This document shows positions 33,814 to 46,616 of a DNA stretch of 64,000 nucleotides, piece by piece. The notes below the pieces were generated by a model. The model worked only from the letters and a program-made list of their open reading frames with translations, did no database searches and was not told the DNA's origin. The number at the start of each line of letters is the position of its first letter. Within the stretch, counting starts at the first letter, position 1. Made by a program: the position numbers and the translations under genes. Origin of the DNA: Leucocoprinus leucothites (taxonomy: Eukaryota; Basidiomycota; Agaricomycetes; Agaricales; Agaricaceae); the NCBI GenBank assembly GCA_013368445.1, contig JAACJO010000005.1, positions 1,364,001 to 1,428,000 of the forward strand, written 5' to 3'.

Positions 33814-35676
33814 ATGACCACATCCGTTGCTTGCCAAAGTGAATCTTGCCCAAATGGAAACCCAACTTCACGACTAGAGTGTCCGACATGCAATAAGTTA
33901 CCCCAAGCTCTTGGCCTTGGTGACTATAAAGCATACTCATATGAGCATGAATTAGGCTCGGGATTAAAGGATCGTTTTTTTGTGGTCAAGAGTGCTTCAA
34001 GGGTGCTTGTGAGTATGCCACTTTGGGATTTGAAATCACTGAGTTGACCTCTGCAAACAGGGGTAAGATAACTCTTCTGATTGGTATCTGTGTGCGCGCT
34101 CAATTACACTCTGGCTTTATCGATTTAGAAAAAGCACAAGATTATCCATGAACTGGTCAAACCAGGCGCGTTGCCAACAGACCCGAGTGCGAGGTTTTTT
34201 TTTGGTGCCTATGTGGAAGATTTCTCATACATTTTATCGACAGAAGATACCTATGTTCCTTGGGGCACCTTTAATTACACTGGAACATTGAGGCCTTTAT
34301 ATCCCCTCTCAGCAACTCGCGAGGTTCCTGCCCATATTCCACGCCCTGATTATGCAGAGGATGGTAAGCTAGTTATACGGAACACATCTGCTTTCTTGAC
34401 ATTACCACAGGCATTCCCAAGTCTGAAGCGCGCAAGGCAGGTCAACCGCCTCGTATTTTAAGCCCTGAGGAACAGGAAAAAATGCGCAAAGTGTGCCAAG
34501 TGAGTTCACATATGACAAATTGTCGTTGACCTCGATTTCACATCCTGCGGGGGACTAGCTCGCAAGAGAGGTTCTGGACCTTGCAGCGGCAGCTATTCGG
34601 CCTGGTATTACCACCGATGAAATTGATGAAATCGTTCACAAAGCCACCATTGAGCGAAACGCATACCCCTCGCCACTAAATTATCGCAATTTCCCGAAGT
34701 CGGTTTGCACGTATGCACCTCATTTCACACTTCAATGGGTCGAAATCAAATCACTCATCTAGTCGGTGTTGTTTTCCTCTAGCTCAGTCAACGAGGCCAT
34801 CTGTCATGGCATTCCGGATAAGCGGAAACTGCAAGAAGGCGATATCATCAACATTGGTGAGCGTTCTTGTTTTCTGACTGATACGTAACGTCTCTCATAC
34901 CTCAAGATTCAGATGTAACACTTTATTACGAAGGCAAGTAATTGACTCTACAAACCGCAGACCTTCCGCGTTGCTTAAAACTTCTCACTGTCGTCTAGGT
35001 TTCCACGGAGACCTCAACGAAACATATGCTGTTGGTGAAATTGACGAGGATTCTAAGAAACTGATCCGCACAACTCGAGAAGCACTTGATGCTGCTATTG
35101 CTATCTGTAAGCCGGGCGTCTTGTTCCGAGACATTGGGAAGACCATGTCGGTATCAGTTTTGTGCAATTACTTTAGGAACCTCATTCTAACTCACCTCCA
35201 AGTGAGCCTATCGCGCGTTCGAACGGTTGTGCTGTTGTGCGCACATACACCGGTCATGGAATTAATGATCTCTTCCACACTACACCCAATATTCCACACT
35301 ACGCGAAGAACAAAGCCGTTGGCACTATGAAACCAGGAATGGTAAGCCTTTCATGCCAAGATTTCTTAAATATGATTAACGGGGGCACAGTGCTTCACGA
35401 TTGAACCGGTTCGTAGCTAGCTATTGTCTCTCTAATCTTTGCTGACCAGCGGGCCAAAATTAGATGATTAACCTTGGCCACAACTGGGGAGACATGCACT
35501 GGCCGGATAACTGGACCGCTACAACTGTCGACGGTAAACGCAGCGCTCAGTTTGAGGACACGCTTTTGTGAGTTTTCAATGATCGGGACTGTAAGGTTCT
35601 TGCTCACCCCACTTTCAGAATCACGGAGACCGGAGTGGAGATCTTGACAGCAGGCAAGAGGCAGGATAAAGCCTGA
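33814..35676 (+). CDS. MAP1: methionine aminopeptidase 1
   Basis: Exons with checked frames: 33814-33896, 33956-34008, 34061-34062, 34129-34363, 34411-34499, 34559-34710, 34783-34856, 34913-34933 and 34999 onward to the stop at 35676. The N-terminus is the MetAP1-specific C6H2 zinc finger that docks on the ribosome ([38 protein letters not shown]). The pita-bread fold follows: [20 protein letters not shown] with two metal Asp, [10 protein letters not shown] with the metal His, CFTIEPMIN with the metal Glu, and QFEDTLLITETG with the last Glu. The enzyme removes the initiator Met cotranslationally in the cytosol. Splicing is odd: a 2-nt exon, a 21-nt exon and a GC-AG intron (34934-34998). It converges with the acyltransferase gene. 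Confidence 0.95.
34061..34062 (+). other. 2-nt micro-exon (GG) inside the MetAP1 zinc finger
   Basis: The preceding exon ends GGT GCT T at 34008 before GTGAGT. An acceptor AAACAG ends at 34060, then GG, then a donor GTAAGA at 34063 and an acceptor TTTAG ending at 34128. Joining T + GG + AAAAAGCAC gives Trp-Lys-Lys-His-Lys, which matches the family's W-x-x-H-K after the finger. Skipping the GG gives an immediate TAA. The flanking introns would be 52 and 66 nt, normal for this genome. Confidence 0.65.
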
Positions 35677-35811
35677 TTAGAAAATTTGCATATCTAAGTT
35701 GTCATTACTACCTGCAACAGCAAACTAGTACAGAATACACTGCGGGATGGGCATAATGAGTGTGCAATTTTGGGAGGATTATTTAAGAAAAGTCTGGTCA
35801 AGGGTAGACGT

Positions 35812-38589
35812 TCAGTCTACAAATTCTCTGCGGTGTGAGTCAACCTCAGAATTCAAACCTTGAGTTGCATGGCTGAAATCTTCGCGACGGTCTAGAGCTG
35901 CAATCCTTCCGACAGCAATGTTATCCGACAGACTTTCTCTCCGTTTCCTATGTCTGTCGATGGGGTGTAAACCGTCAAGATTTTGCGCAGACGGTTCGAG
36001 AGCACTCGCCGATGATTCTTTCCCTGCGATGGTAGGGGGCGCATGATTTTGTCTGAGTCGTTGCAGATCGGCGTAAGAGCTCTGGCGACTTTTGAACTTG
36101 GCATTGGCATCCTCGCTGGATGTAACAATTCCGACAACGTTGTCATAGTCTCCAGTGTCTTCCTCATCCGTTTCGTCGGGAGTTCCTATACGACTGGCTT
36201 CATCTCCGGAAATGCCTGACCATGCAGATGTTCCACGCTTGGCACTACGGCTCCAGCCAAATAAGCGCTCATCAATCCAGGTCATAGGATGGATGAGTCC
36301 AAGACCTTGAGCATCAACAGCACCGATACTACTTTTGCGGCGCCACAATCCAGGTGTTCCAGTGGAAGGAGGTACACTTGCCGAAGGTACAAGGATTCGA
36401 GACTTGTGTTAAGATTGTGATTAGGTCCAGAAAGAAAGAAAATCTTGTCGTCGTACCTGATTGAAATCATCGTAGAGTTTTGGCCCAAACTCGTTGATGA
36501 GAGCGGCCACCTCATTCGCTAACTGAACACGCTGTTGCTTGGCCTTATTCAAGGATCGCTGTTGGCCAGGAATGAGCGCAATAATGAGTGGTGGTAAGGA
36601 CCTGTCAGTACGTCAGTTTCCAGAAATATAATGTTCAATATTACACCTACTTGAGTACATCCATCCCTGCTTCACCAAATTTAAGCGCAGCGTAATTCAT
36701 GAAAGGAAGGGAGATAAGGGCGAGGAAGGGAGTTGCAATCCGCCACTGCATTGGGAGTTGAGCCCTGACGGCTACAATAGTGGCGAGGATTGCATAGAGG
36801 GTATACAGAACAGGGGTAACACCCAATGCTATCAGGACCTTCCAACTTGCCAAGACATCACGTCCGGCAATTTTGACAACAGATGCGGCAAGAGCCTCTA
36901 AGAGGGCCTTGGATAAACAGCACAAGTCCCAATTACAAACCAGGCATACCTTTGGCTTTTTTCCTTGAGAGAATCGAGGCAGTTATGAACATGGGGGCAT
37001 TCAAAATAGTTCCAGGTAGAGCGAGAAGGGCCCAAATGATAAGCAGTATCATCCGATAGCTTAGAAGGCCAAGGGTCTTCCAACTTGCTTTCTTCGCTCG
37101 CGGAACCTGTAAAAAGTGTACTCAATGTAGCACGGAGATGTATTCAACGAGTCTCGCGCACCTGATGATCACGCAGGCCAATATCTCTCAGAAGACGATT
37201 GTACTTGAGAACATCGGTACGCAGCTTCTGAACTCTGGGCTCGTCCTTGAAGTGAACATAACCTTCAAGCAATCGACGGTTGAGTTCGACCACTTGTCCA
37301 AGGGTAAGGTGCTGGCTAGGGGTTTTATATAGACGGCGAACAGCTTGGATTAACTGAGCAATATGGTCAATTTCCCTAATGAGAGAGAGAGAGAGAGAGA
37401 GAGAGATCAAGAAGGTACGGGGTAACTCACCATTAAGGTGTCATAATCAGGTGCGCGTATTGTCACTGTCTTGAGTCCATCGTAAATGAGGTTCAAGAAT
37501 TTAGACACTGCTTCACGCTTTTGTGATCCCCCTTGTTTGAACATTTCCACGTATTCCGGAGGTACATCAAGTGCGCTGCCGAATTCAACGACAGCACGAG
37601 AGCGGAATCGATGTGCGTGGAAGTAAGACAACCCCACGGGAACGATCTTGACCTTAATGTTTGGGTCATTGGCCATTGCACCGAGAGCCATGATAGAGAC
37701 CCCAGCCTTTAGGGGCAAGAGGTCCGTTCGGTCGTGACTACCTCCTAAGAGGGGCTTTAGCATAAAATGCGAGAATGTATGCCCAATTTACCTTCGGGAA
37801 AGATGCCAATACTTCCACCTTCATTTAGACATTGATAGACGTGTCTATACATGCTCTGTTGGTCAACATAGGGCATTTTCTTGAACTCTAGGCCGGGAAT
37901 TCCTTCCTGACGTAGTTCCACAACATGCTCTCTGATTCTTGCTGTCCCTTTCCCGCTGTCTCCGCCGAACTCACGCTTGATCTTGAGTTCAGTATCCGAA
38001 AGGACTTCGCTAACCTCAGCCACTGCAGAATTCACTGATTTCGGAAGCATAATCTGCATTTTTGGAGAGAAGTCCTTCGTAAACTGAGTTCCCTCTCCTA
38101 AAACAAGACAAGGGTCGTCTGGTGACAGCCAAACGCGGCCAGCAGCAGGTATCGCAGAGTCAGCAGCACGAGCAACGGGGACTGGGGAGAATGTGAGTTT
38201 GTCCGTTTACGAGTACCCGCTTATGCTGAACTTACTACTGTCCATCAGACGAGCAAAGAAGCCTATCCATTGTCTGTCCATACTCTTTGCCGCGGTCAAA
38301 AATTGAACTTGTCTGTGCGTTTCACGGTATACTTCGAGGGATAACAGCAGTGGGTCAAGAAACTGCAAGAAGAGCTTCAGCAAGGGTGGACGAGGAAGCT
38401 GGAAAGCCGACATACTTGGTTATTATGAGGAGCACCAACGAAGATTACTGGCCCATCTCGAGGAATATTGAAAGCACCTCGCGGTCGTATCTCTCGAAAG
38501 AAGATCTGGGTCACGGTTCTCCAAAACAGCATAACAGCATCGTATTTCAACGTCTGCTTTTGCTGCAGGCGCTTTGGAGCGGAAGGCAT
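35812..38589 (-). CDS. glycerol-3-phosphate/DHAP acyltransferase (Gpt2/Sct1-like)
   Basis: Starts MPSAPKRLQQKQTLKYDAVM at 38589. The acyltransferase block contains GPVIFVGAPHNNQFLDPLLL (the H-ANQF-xDP-type motif I, joined across an intron), DSIPVARAADSAIPAAGRVW, GGSIGIFPEGGSHDRT (FPEG motif III), LPLKAGVSIMALGAM and KIVPVGLSYFHAHRFRSRA (motif IV). The long C-terminal half has several membrane spans (LSYRMILLIIWALLALPG, VLIALGVTPVLYTLYAI, FLALISLPFMNYAALKFG) and a Ser-rich cytosolic tail to VDSHRREFVD. This is the architecture of the yeast ER enzymes that make lysophosphatidic acid, the first step of glycerolipid synthesis. About ten exons, over 700 residues. The tail has phosphorylation-like Ser clusters, a known control point in the yeast enzymes. 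Confidence 0.93.
37381..37406 (+). repeat. (GA)13 microsatellite in an intron
   Basis: A perfect dinucleotide run of 26 bases in the 77-nt intron 37354-37430 of the acyltransferase gene. On the coding (minus) strand it reads (TC)13 and lies upstream of the TTGCTCAG acceptor. Confidence 0.9.
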
Positions 38590-39040
38590 GACGGGATAAG
38601 GAAGGCGAAAGTGATCAGGCGGAAGAGAATGGGAAATACAGCGAGGTTACAGTATCTTAGCCTACTAGCCTAGAGCCTGTTCACGAAGATGATGTGCAGT
38701 GTGCACCTCACCAGCAGCACGTCCCCAACAAGACCAAATAAATAGACATCATATTCGTCCGGTTCTGGTAATCGTATGTGCTTGGCTGCTGTTATGCACC
38801 TCCATGCTGACGGAATTGTTGGAGCTCAACCTATGTAAGACGCTGGAGTCAGTTTCCCATCATGCAAAGTCCACAAAAGCCGGACTTTGCACACTCTCAT
38901 GTCATTGGTCAGCGATGTTAAAAAAACTTATGGCTCAAGTGATGAATATAAGCATGGAATAAGCATGTGAAGGGGTACAGACAACAGGATCGAATGTGTG
39001 CATGTAATCTGGTAAATGAGGAAAGTCGGCGCAATAGACC
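38590..39040. other. spacer between two minus-strand genes
   Basis: Carries the promoter of the acyltransferase gene and the 3' flank of the microtubule polymerase gene. No reading frame of interest. Confidence 0.45.
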
Positions 39041-42000
39041 TCATGGCTCTAAGGACGCTCGCTGAGTGGTAGGTGTTGTCCGTCCTTGAGAGGACCCATT
39101 ACTTAAGGTACTAGAACGGTACTGGAAAATATCATGTAATCTTGATAGCTTTTCTTGTTGGTCATTATTAGAGGACGCGATGCTTGCGCGCGGTGAGGTC
39201 TCAGTGAGAAGCGTAGAGAGAGGCTCCGAGCGATTGGACTCGAGCTCTAGGAAAAGATAAGCTCGAGGTAGATAGAGCAATCGAATGTACTAACTTGACA
39301 AGGTGTCAGCGACAGCAACTTCTCTCTCTTGATCCTCTGCTGCTCGGCTTGCAAGGGCACGGTTGATATACTTCCGGAAGGCGGCACCGGTTGATTCCAA
39401 CATTTTCTCAACACGGGGTTTTTTGTGAGGATGGGCCTTCAAGAAGTGATGCAGCTCGGTAATGCCTTCTTTGTGCAACGCTCCTGTAGTTTCACTGGAT
39501 ATGTGACCAATGATTGTAAGGAGCTGTGCATCAGGATCGGGCTCTTCTGCCGCAGGAGAGAATACGGATGATGAACTTGGGCTCGTCTGATGGCTGGTAC
39601 GCTGGCGGCTGGATACCGATTCTTGTGGGGATATGGGCCGAGAAGACACAGGGGATAGAGATCTGGCTTGTGCCTCTAAACTGAGGCCGCTTCGGCGATT
39701 GATCACGTCTGGGTTGCGAGAAGAGTTGGAGTTTAAGATGCGGTAGACATAAGGATAAACGATTGTCGCAGAAGGGTCATCGAAGGATGCCGATAAAAGA
39801 TCATAGACGTCGTCTCCGTAATGTCCTGACCATGGTTCAGAAAGAGGTCCACAAACCAGAAAACATAGGACTTACCAACAACATGCTGAATGATTACCTT
39901 GATTGTTCTGAGCGGCATATCACCACATGGCACTTTGTTAGTCGCCCTAGCCCGCCATTCATTGGGTGGTACAGACTGCAAGAAATGCTCGATGGAGGGA
40001 AATAATTCAACAGGATCGAGATGGCCCTCGGCCAGGTCTTGAGGTATATTTCGAGCCAGTTTCCAAACACATTTCAAAACGAGTTCAGCTACCTTGGCTT
40101 CCTTTGACTCTGGGAGTGTGGTATTGGCCGGGAAAGGCTTTACAATTTGAAGCAGTAAGGCGAATAATGCCCTATGATAAACTGTGAGTGATGAATTCTT
40201 GGGCCAAAACAATGATACAAACCGGAAAATTGACATTCGGCGGCCCGTAGCAAATAGCCGGAGAATGATCATGTTGATGAATCGCGAAAGATCCTTGATC
40301 TTCTTGGTAGAGCTATCGTCCGTTTCCAATAGCCGAAGCGTGAGTTCTTCAAGGAGGGAGGTGAGGATTTCGACTGTCAAAGACTCGGCAAGAATTCCGT
40401 GGTCACAGAAATTATTAAGGGTTTGAATGAGGTGCTTTGCAAGCCGGAAATTCTCATCGAGCACCAACTCCTCTGGCCGCTCGAAGACATGCGCCATCTG
40501 AAGAGTGATCGACTCAATAAGTCCCTCCGTGTGATCAGCCAGCTCGCGGTACTGAGGGCTGGATGGACCGGCTTCTGGACCAGGAGCAAGAATTTTCTGA
40601 ATCTTCTTTAACGCATCCACACTTCTCGCCGGGTCGCCGCTCAGGATGGTTGAGATCGTGAGTGTGATATCCTCTGCACCGTCTAACAGTGTCTGTGGTT
40701 CCAGCTGCTCCTGTCGACGAGATTCATGAATTTCTTGATGTGTGGTGGTCGGGGAGGGCTCAGGTGGATCTCGATATGCTGGTTCTCGGGACGCGGTCGT
40801 TGAGATTGAGGGCAAGTTACTCTTGGGTCGGGCAAGTCTGGATGGTAGTAAGCTTTTTCCTCGACCTCGACTTGAAGGAGAGGTTGGGACAGGAGATGAG
40901 GCACTCGGGCGAGTGTTTCGAGTAGGAGAGTCTGCTCGTGAAGTCGTGGAAAGTGCAGGTGATGCCGAACGAACGGCAGGGGAAGTAGGACGAGCAAGGC
41001 GCGATTTGCCCGCTAACGACGGACTAGTTGGTCGAGGGAGACCACCTGTCAGGCGGCTGACGGCTGGGTTTGCAATCGATACTTCAGGCTTGTCGTGGGA
41101 ACTAGGCCCTGGTATACGGCGTAGTCGCTCTTCAAGCTGCGTCTTGTCTTTCGGAGAGAGTGATCCCACCAATGACCACACCTTCTCCCCAATCAGCGCA
41201 TAAGCTTCACTGAAGAATACAATCAGTCTCGAAAAAACGCAAGCCAGTGAAATCGGATATACCTCAAAACATTTAAAGTCGACTTGCGCACTTGAGGATC
41301 CTTGTCTGATAAAGTGGAGGCTATGAGAGGGAAAGCCTTTGCAGGATCACATGCACTCATCCCGGATTTCTTGAGGATGTTTCCTAGTTCATCGAGTGTT
41401 CCTTGCCGGGTTTTAGCCACTTTGGCCTTGATCCCCTGGTCCAACAGAATTTGGAAGACACGGCTGTACGGATAAACCTTGGGAAGGGTCTGGAAGATAC
41501 GCTGGACACGAATCCTGACGGGCTCTCTCGCGTCCCCAAGCTAACATTGCGGTAAGAATGATTATCTGTCATCGAGATCCACCCTAACGCTTACCTTGTG
41601 GACCAGAGTCGGTACAAAGCACAATGCCTCTCCGTCCGCCATCTGGTGATTGACATTCCGTAGGAAGTCCAAAACGGCATCAACTACATCCAGACATTTG
41701 GAAACTAGATTTGACTGCGATTCATGGACTCTGACAGAAACATATTTCAAAGGCAGATCAATGTTCGCCAGTCCGACGGCTTCCATGTTCTCCACTCCGC
41801 AAGCGTTTGAGTAGAAATCAACTATCGATGATTGACCAGCGATGAAGTCGTTGATGGCGTTGTGATCGTGGCTAAACAGTCGAGCGATCAAGTCTTTGGA
41901 AGTATACGGCTCCATCTGTGTTTGAAGGAGTTCTACGAGGTCCTTTCTGAGTGGACCGCCTTCGTTAATCCAGCGTGTGCCATCTTTAGCCAATCGCGCT

Positions 42001-45000
42001 TGTTTCGCGTTTGCACTCATGCTGACGAAAGGGACTCCTGGAGTTGGGACGGGAGGCTGGGAAGCCGACGAAGCGACACCTGGACGTTTCAAGCCTAGAG
42101 TAAGTTTAGATTCCGGTACAGATTCTGTCCGTGATTCTGGCCTTGAACCACCAGTGGTTGGTAGCTTTCTTCGAACTCCCCCGAGCTTGCTTGTAGCTTT
42201 GGCCGTCGCTGTCACTGAAGCAGACACAAGATCGGACTCCGGGGGCGGTGTGATAGGTTTCTTGGACACTGAGGTGGATGATTTAGTGACAGGTTTAGGA
42301 ACCGTGGGCGGAGGTGGTGCGGCCGATTCGTGACCAGCAGGTCGAGCGGCTTGAATAAGAGGGACAGCAGACGCCCGGGATGCAGGCTTCAGGGAGTTCG
42401 TCTGCTGCATAATGTAGTCAAATCCGGCACAATTGACAAGGGTTGGAAGAAGGGCTTGGGCAGCCTTGCGAACGTCACCGCTGCGATCATCGAGACTAGA
42501 TATGACGGACGACGCCCAATTCGTGATATCAAGAGAAGACGATGGTTCGTTTTCCTTGAACCAATCGACAATCCAGTTCATCAGCGTACCCTTCTGCAGA
42601 GGATTCTGCGTCTCCAATCCGGTTGTCATACCAGCCACCATGGGCTCCAAGCCACAAGCCGTAGCAATAGCTGTCAGTGTTTGTAGAGCCGCGGCACGGA
42701 TGGGAGCCTTCTGGTCAGCCAGGACAGTTGTGATTGGGGCAACGAAGAATCTGACATGCTTTTCGAATGGTTTGCCCATTCCCGTTGCAATCCGAGATAC
42801 GATGTCAAGTGCAAGCGATTGAACAGCTTTGTTGGTATCTACGACCCTGGCCTTCAGCACTTGCCCGATCTCTCCTATCGCCATGAAATTTTTCAATATA
42901 GCTCATTTTCTAAGAAAACGTGATATACTTACCCATACTCGGTTTCAGTCTTTTGTTGCTCCCCTGGTCAAGGATCGCTTGTAATCCTTCAAGTGCCTCC
43001 TTCTTGGTTTTCCATGCATCGCTTTTCGCGTCGGCCAGGATAGAGGTCCCTTTCAACAATCCATCGATCTCGACGCGGGGAAACAAGTCGTCCAGAGGAT
43101 CCGTACCACCTGCTGGCTTCCCTGTACCATTCGAAGGGGCCGCCATGCTTGCTAAATCTGCGGAAGTACGAGTAGGCTCCGGAGCAGGGGTCCCTTCAAC
43201 TTTGTCGAATTCTGCAATAATGGTATTGAGTAATTGAGGGTTTAGGTCCTCAATCAAGTCCCTGATAACTGGAGATGGATCGTCAAGCCATGGACAGTCA
43301 AAGACCTAGGTTATACTCACCGGGTCCGGCAAATAGCTTCACAGTAACAAGCGTTTTCGTGGCACTGGTGCGCACTTGGGCGTTTGAATTGCCGAGTGCA
43401 GTCTTCAAAAAATCAATCAGGCTCCTGAGGGTCAATCCTGCAGTGCCAAATTCTTGCAAAACCGTATTTATCCATGTCACTGCGTCTGCGAGAACCTTGG
43501 GTGCTTTGGTTTTTCCCAAAGGCTCGTATGCTAATTTCGAGAGTAATGAGGAAATTGCACCTAGGATCGTAGTTAGAATCTTTACATACCTTGGTTGAGG
43601 ACGAATTGCAATGATGTCTTTTCGGCAAACACAATGAGGGTATCTCCAGCGGGTTTTTTAAGTTTCGTATCTCCAAGTTTCTCCGTCAAATGGGGTATAC
43701 AAAGAGCACAGCAGGATCGTCCAAATGATGTATTCTGCTGGGCCAAGGTAGAGAGGATTCCATAAATCTTAGCCGACACCTTACGAGGAATATCAGTTGG
43801 GTGAGCGATATTATAAGTCAAACTCGCACCAACCTGGAAGTTCTTTTCCGCCCATCCTTTTTTGGCGATAAATCGTACTACAACTTCAGCATCCAAAGAC
43901 TCCACCTCACGCTCAACCCACGAAGCCATTTCTTCTAACGCTGCTAGTCGAGTTTTCCAATTTGAGTCAGAGAAATCTGCTGCAATATTAGCTGGTATCA
44001 GCTCGGCGGCTAGGTTCTCCGCGTCTTCTGGAGTGTGTTTGTACTTAAAAGTATCGAGACTGCTTGCAGGTAGGGGCGGTGGAGGTTTGGATTTTCCACT
44101 TGCTGCGGGAGGTGGAGGTTTCTTGACAGCAGGCGCAGATGCTGCAGGTGGCGGTGGGTTTCCGGCTGCAGCTGATGCTGGTGCTGCTTTCTTGGCCTGT
44201 GGAGGATAAGTGAAAGGTTGGTAAACTCAATCCACTCACTCACCGTAAGACGAGCAGGTGGTTTCCCAAGCGGTTTCTTCGGCGGATCACCGTCGAGCAG
44301 CAGTGAAGTCTCTGCATCAGGCTGTTTCGCGTTCAGTGGTGGTGGCGTGTCATCATCAGGTTTTAGTGCACTACGCTTAGCCTTGGCCGGAGCAGTCTTC
44401 TTTGCCGGAGGAGCGCGTGGAGGAGGTGCAGCACCCGCTTTGCATTTTACTGTCGCCTTTTCAAATGCCTCCTTCACCTTTACTTTGCGCACGTCCGCGA
44501 TGTTCTCCATTACGGCATTGAGAGGTCGTTCCCCTACCATCTTCATCAGCGTCCCAAAGCAGATGGCTGCCTCATTTCTAGCGCCTTCAAACCCATCCTC
44601 CAGCAGTGCAGCGAGATTGTCTGCCAGAGGTTTGATCTGGGCGGATGGTACGGGATTTTTCGACGTAGCCAGGCAACGTCCTAAGAATTTGAGTGTACCC
44701 TCTTTAACCTGGGGTTTTTGTTCTTCAAGGCAGGTTCGAGATCTGGGAGTATATCCGTAATCGTAGTCTGTAACAAGTGAGAAACAACAACAGAGATGAC
44801 GAAAAAAAACGTGTCATTACCGTTTGAAAAACAACATCGAGCGCATTTCCGATGGCATCCGTGATATTCGCTTTCCTCTCTTTCAACCGCTCAAGCATAG
44901 GCGGAATAAGCGATTCCCGATATCTTGCAAGCGCACTTGTCAGCCCCTTGGCCAACTCCTCAAGGCAATTGGCAGCAACCATTACACAGTTGATGTTGAC

Positions 45001-46179
45001 GTCCTTGTGGATACAGGTTGCCAACGATTTTGCCAACTCCCCAAGCTCGGGCATGTCTTTGATTCGCGGCGTTGTCTTCAGCAATGTCAGAAGTTCATCC
45101 AAGGCTTCCTTTCGCTCCTTCCATTTACTAGATTTGAAGTTGCCGTAGAAATTACTTGGCATCTTTGGTACAATATCAACTTCCTCGGCGAACGCACGCG
45201 GGTCAAGTTCTTCGGCTGCTACGGGGACATGAGCGATATATCGACCAATCCAAACCAGATACGCACGAGCTTCTTCCTCTTCCAGGTCGCCTGAGCCCGC
45301 AACCTGGGTTTCCGCTTCTCGTGCTTGGGCCCTTGTCATCCTTTCTGGTTTAACACTCCCTTTGCCCTTACCCCCACTCTCCATGCCCTCAAACGCTTCC
45401 TTGAGTTCTTTAACTTGAACCGGCTTAAGATCGTTGAGCCAGGCCTCGATGTTGGGACCCATATATTGATAGAGCACATGTGTGAGGCTCACACCTTCGG
45501 CACGAACCGTTTTATCGCTGTGAGAAAATATCTTTGGCAATGCCTTCAAGATTGGTGGAGACGGTGCAATCTGGAGACCGAAACATCTGAAAAAAGACTT
45601 GCTTCAGTACACGAGAGTCTATAGCTGGATATCTCGCACCTGACAACCTCCTTCAAAGCGACCACTGAACCTGCGACCGCCTTGGGCTGCTTTGACGATA
45701 GTCCTACAAGAATATTTTCCTAAGCTGAATTAATTCTCGTAAGTTCGACCGAAAGATGGTGGTACACCACATACAACAACCCCAGCACCACCATTCTCGA
45801 CTTCAACATATTGTAAAATCAGTTCTTGGGAGTTACTCTTTGTCCCTGCTCGAGTAGAACCCAGACATTTGTCCACCAATGCGGGCACGACGGCATCTCG
45901 TGTTTTAGCTGCAGTTTCTCCAGCGAATTTGACGAATGAAACCAGGCACTCGATTCCTTTCTCTTGTGCGACTGCGTTGGCGTCTGTGGCTATCTTCTTG
46001 AGTATATCGGGGTTGGAAATGTATGGCTTGAACACGGGGTCGGTGTCCGAGGCCGACGTTTGGAAGGATTTGATGAGCGATTCATACGCGCTAACACGAG
46101 CCTTCCAATTCTTGTGTGTGAGCCTATCGGAAATAGAGAGAGCACTGAAGTCTTCTTCAGGAGGAGGTGGGCCGTCCAT
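39041..46179 (-). CDS. XMAP215/Dis1/Stu2-family microtubule polymerase with multiple TOG domains
   Basis: One very long gene (7.1 kb), about a dozen exons and about 2000 residues, starting MDGPPPPEEDFSALSISDRL. TOG1 opens THKNWKARVSAYESLIKSF. TOG2 contains NFKSSKWKERKEALDELLTL and CIHKDVNINCVMVAANCLEE. Pro/Lys-rich linkers follow (44010-44400 and 42000-42330). A third TOG contains DSNWKTRLAALEEMASWVER, a fourth WKTKKEALEGLQAILDQG, and further HEAT-like repeats lie in 41220-41900 (FIAGQSSIVDFYSNACGVEN, PLIASTLSDKDPQVRKST). The C-terminal part has a basic Ser/Pro linker, a final helical domain (FRLAKHLIQTLNNFCDH) and a short tail with a predicted coiled coil. The family adds tubulin at plus ends and spindle poles. 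The animal-like high number of TOGs, rather than two as in budding yeast, fits basidiomycetes. Confidence 0.93.
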
Positions 46180-46616
46180 TGACGCCTACTGCGGACGGAA
46201 GAATAAGGAGTCAAGGGAGAGAACAGTCTCCGGGATTTGGAGAACACTGGACTAATGAGTTCGTGAATGCGGCAGTTCTCTGGTTCGTTGACTCCTTGCT
46301 AGGAATACACGTGATCTGTGACATAACATCGAGGCAAATTCAACTAATTAACCAGACCCTTAATCCTGACCCTAGTTCATTGTCGCCTTCCCACACGCTC
46401 ACAACTATTCTGATGAAGATGCCCCAGCACCTTATATCAGCGGTGCTGACGAATTTTTCGTGCGCGCACTCCATAGAACCATGTGAATTACGCCATTGCC
46501 GTTGATCATGAACTCAGCGACACGGCCACCTGACCAAGCTATGGTCATAGAAGAGGTCACTTCGACCACAAGCTGAATTCTTATCCCATCTTGAGCTCCC
46601 ATCCCATATTCAAGCG
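46180..46616. promoter_or_regulatory. divergent promoter region between the TOG gene and the oxygenase gene
   Basis: 437 bp between two divergent start codons (46179 and 46617). No gene or clear core motif was seen, so this is called by position alone. Confidence 0.4.
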
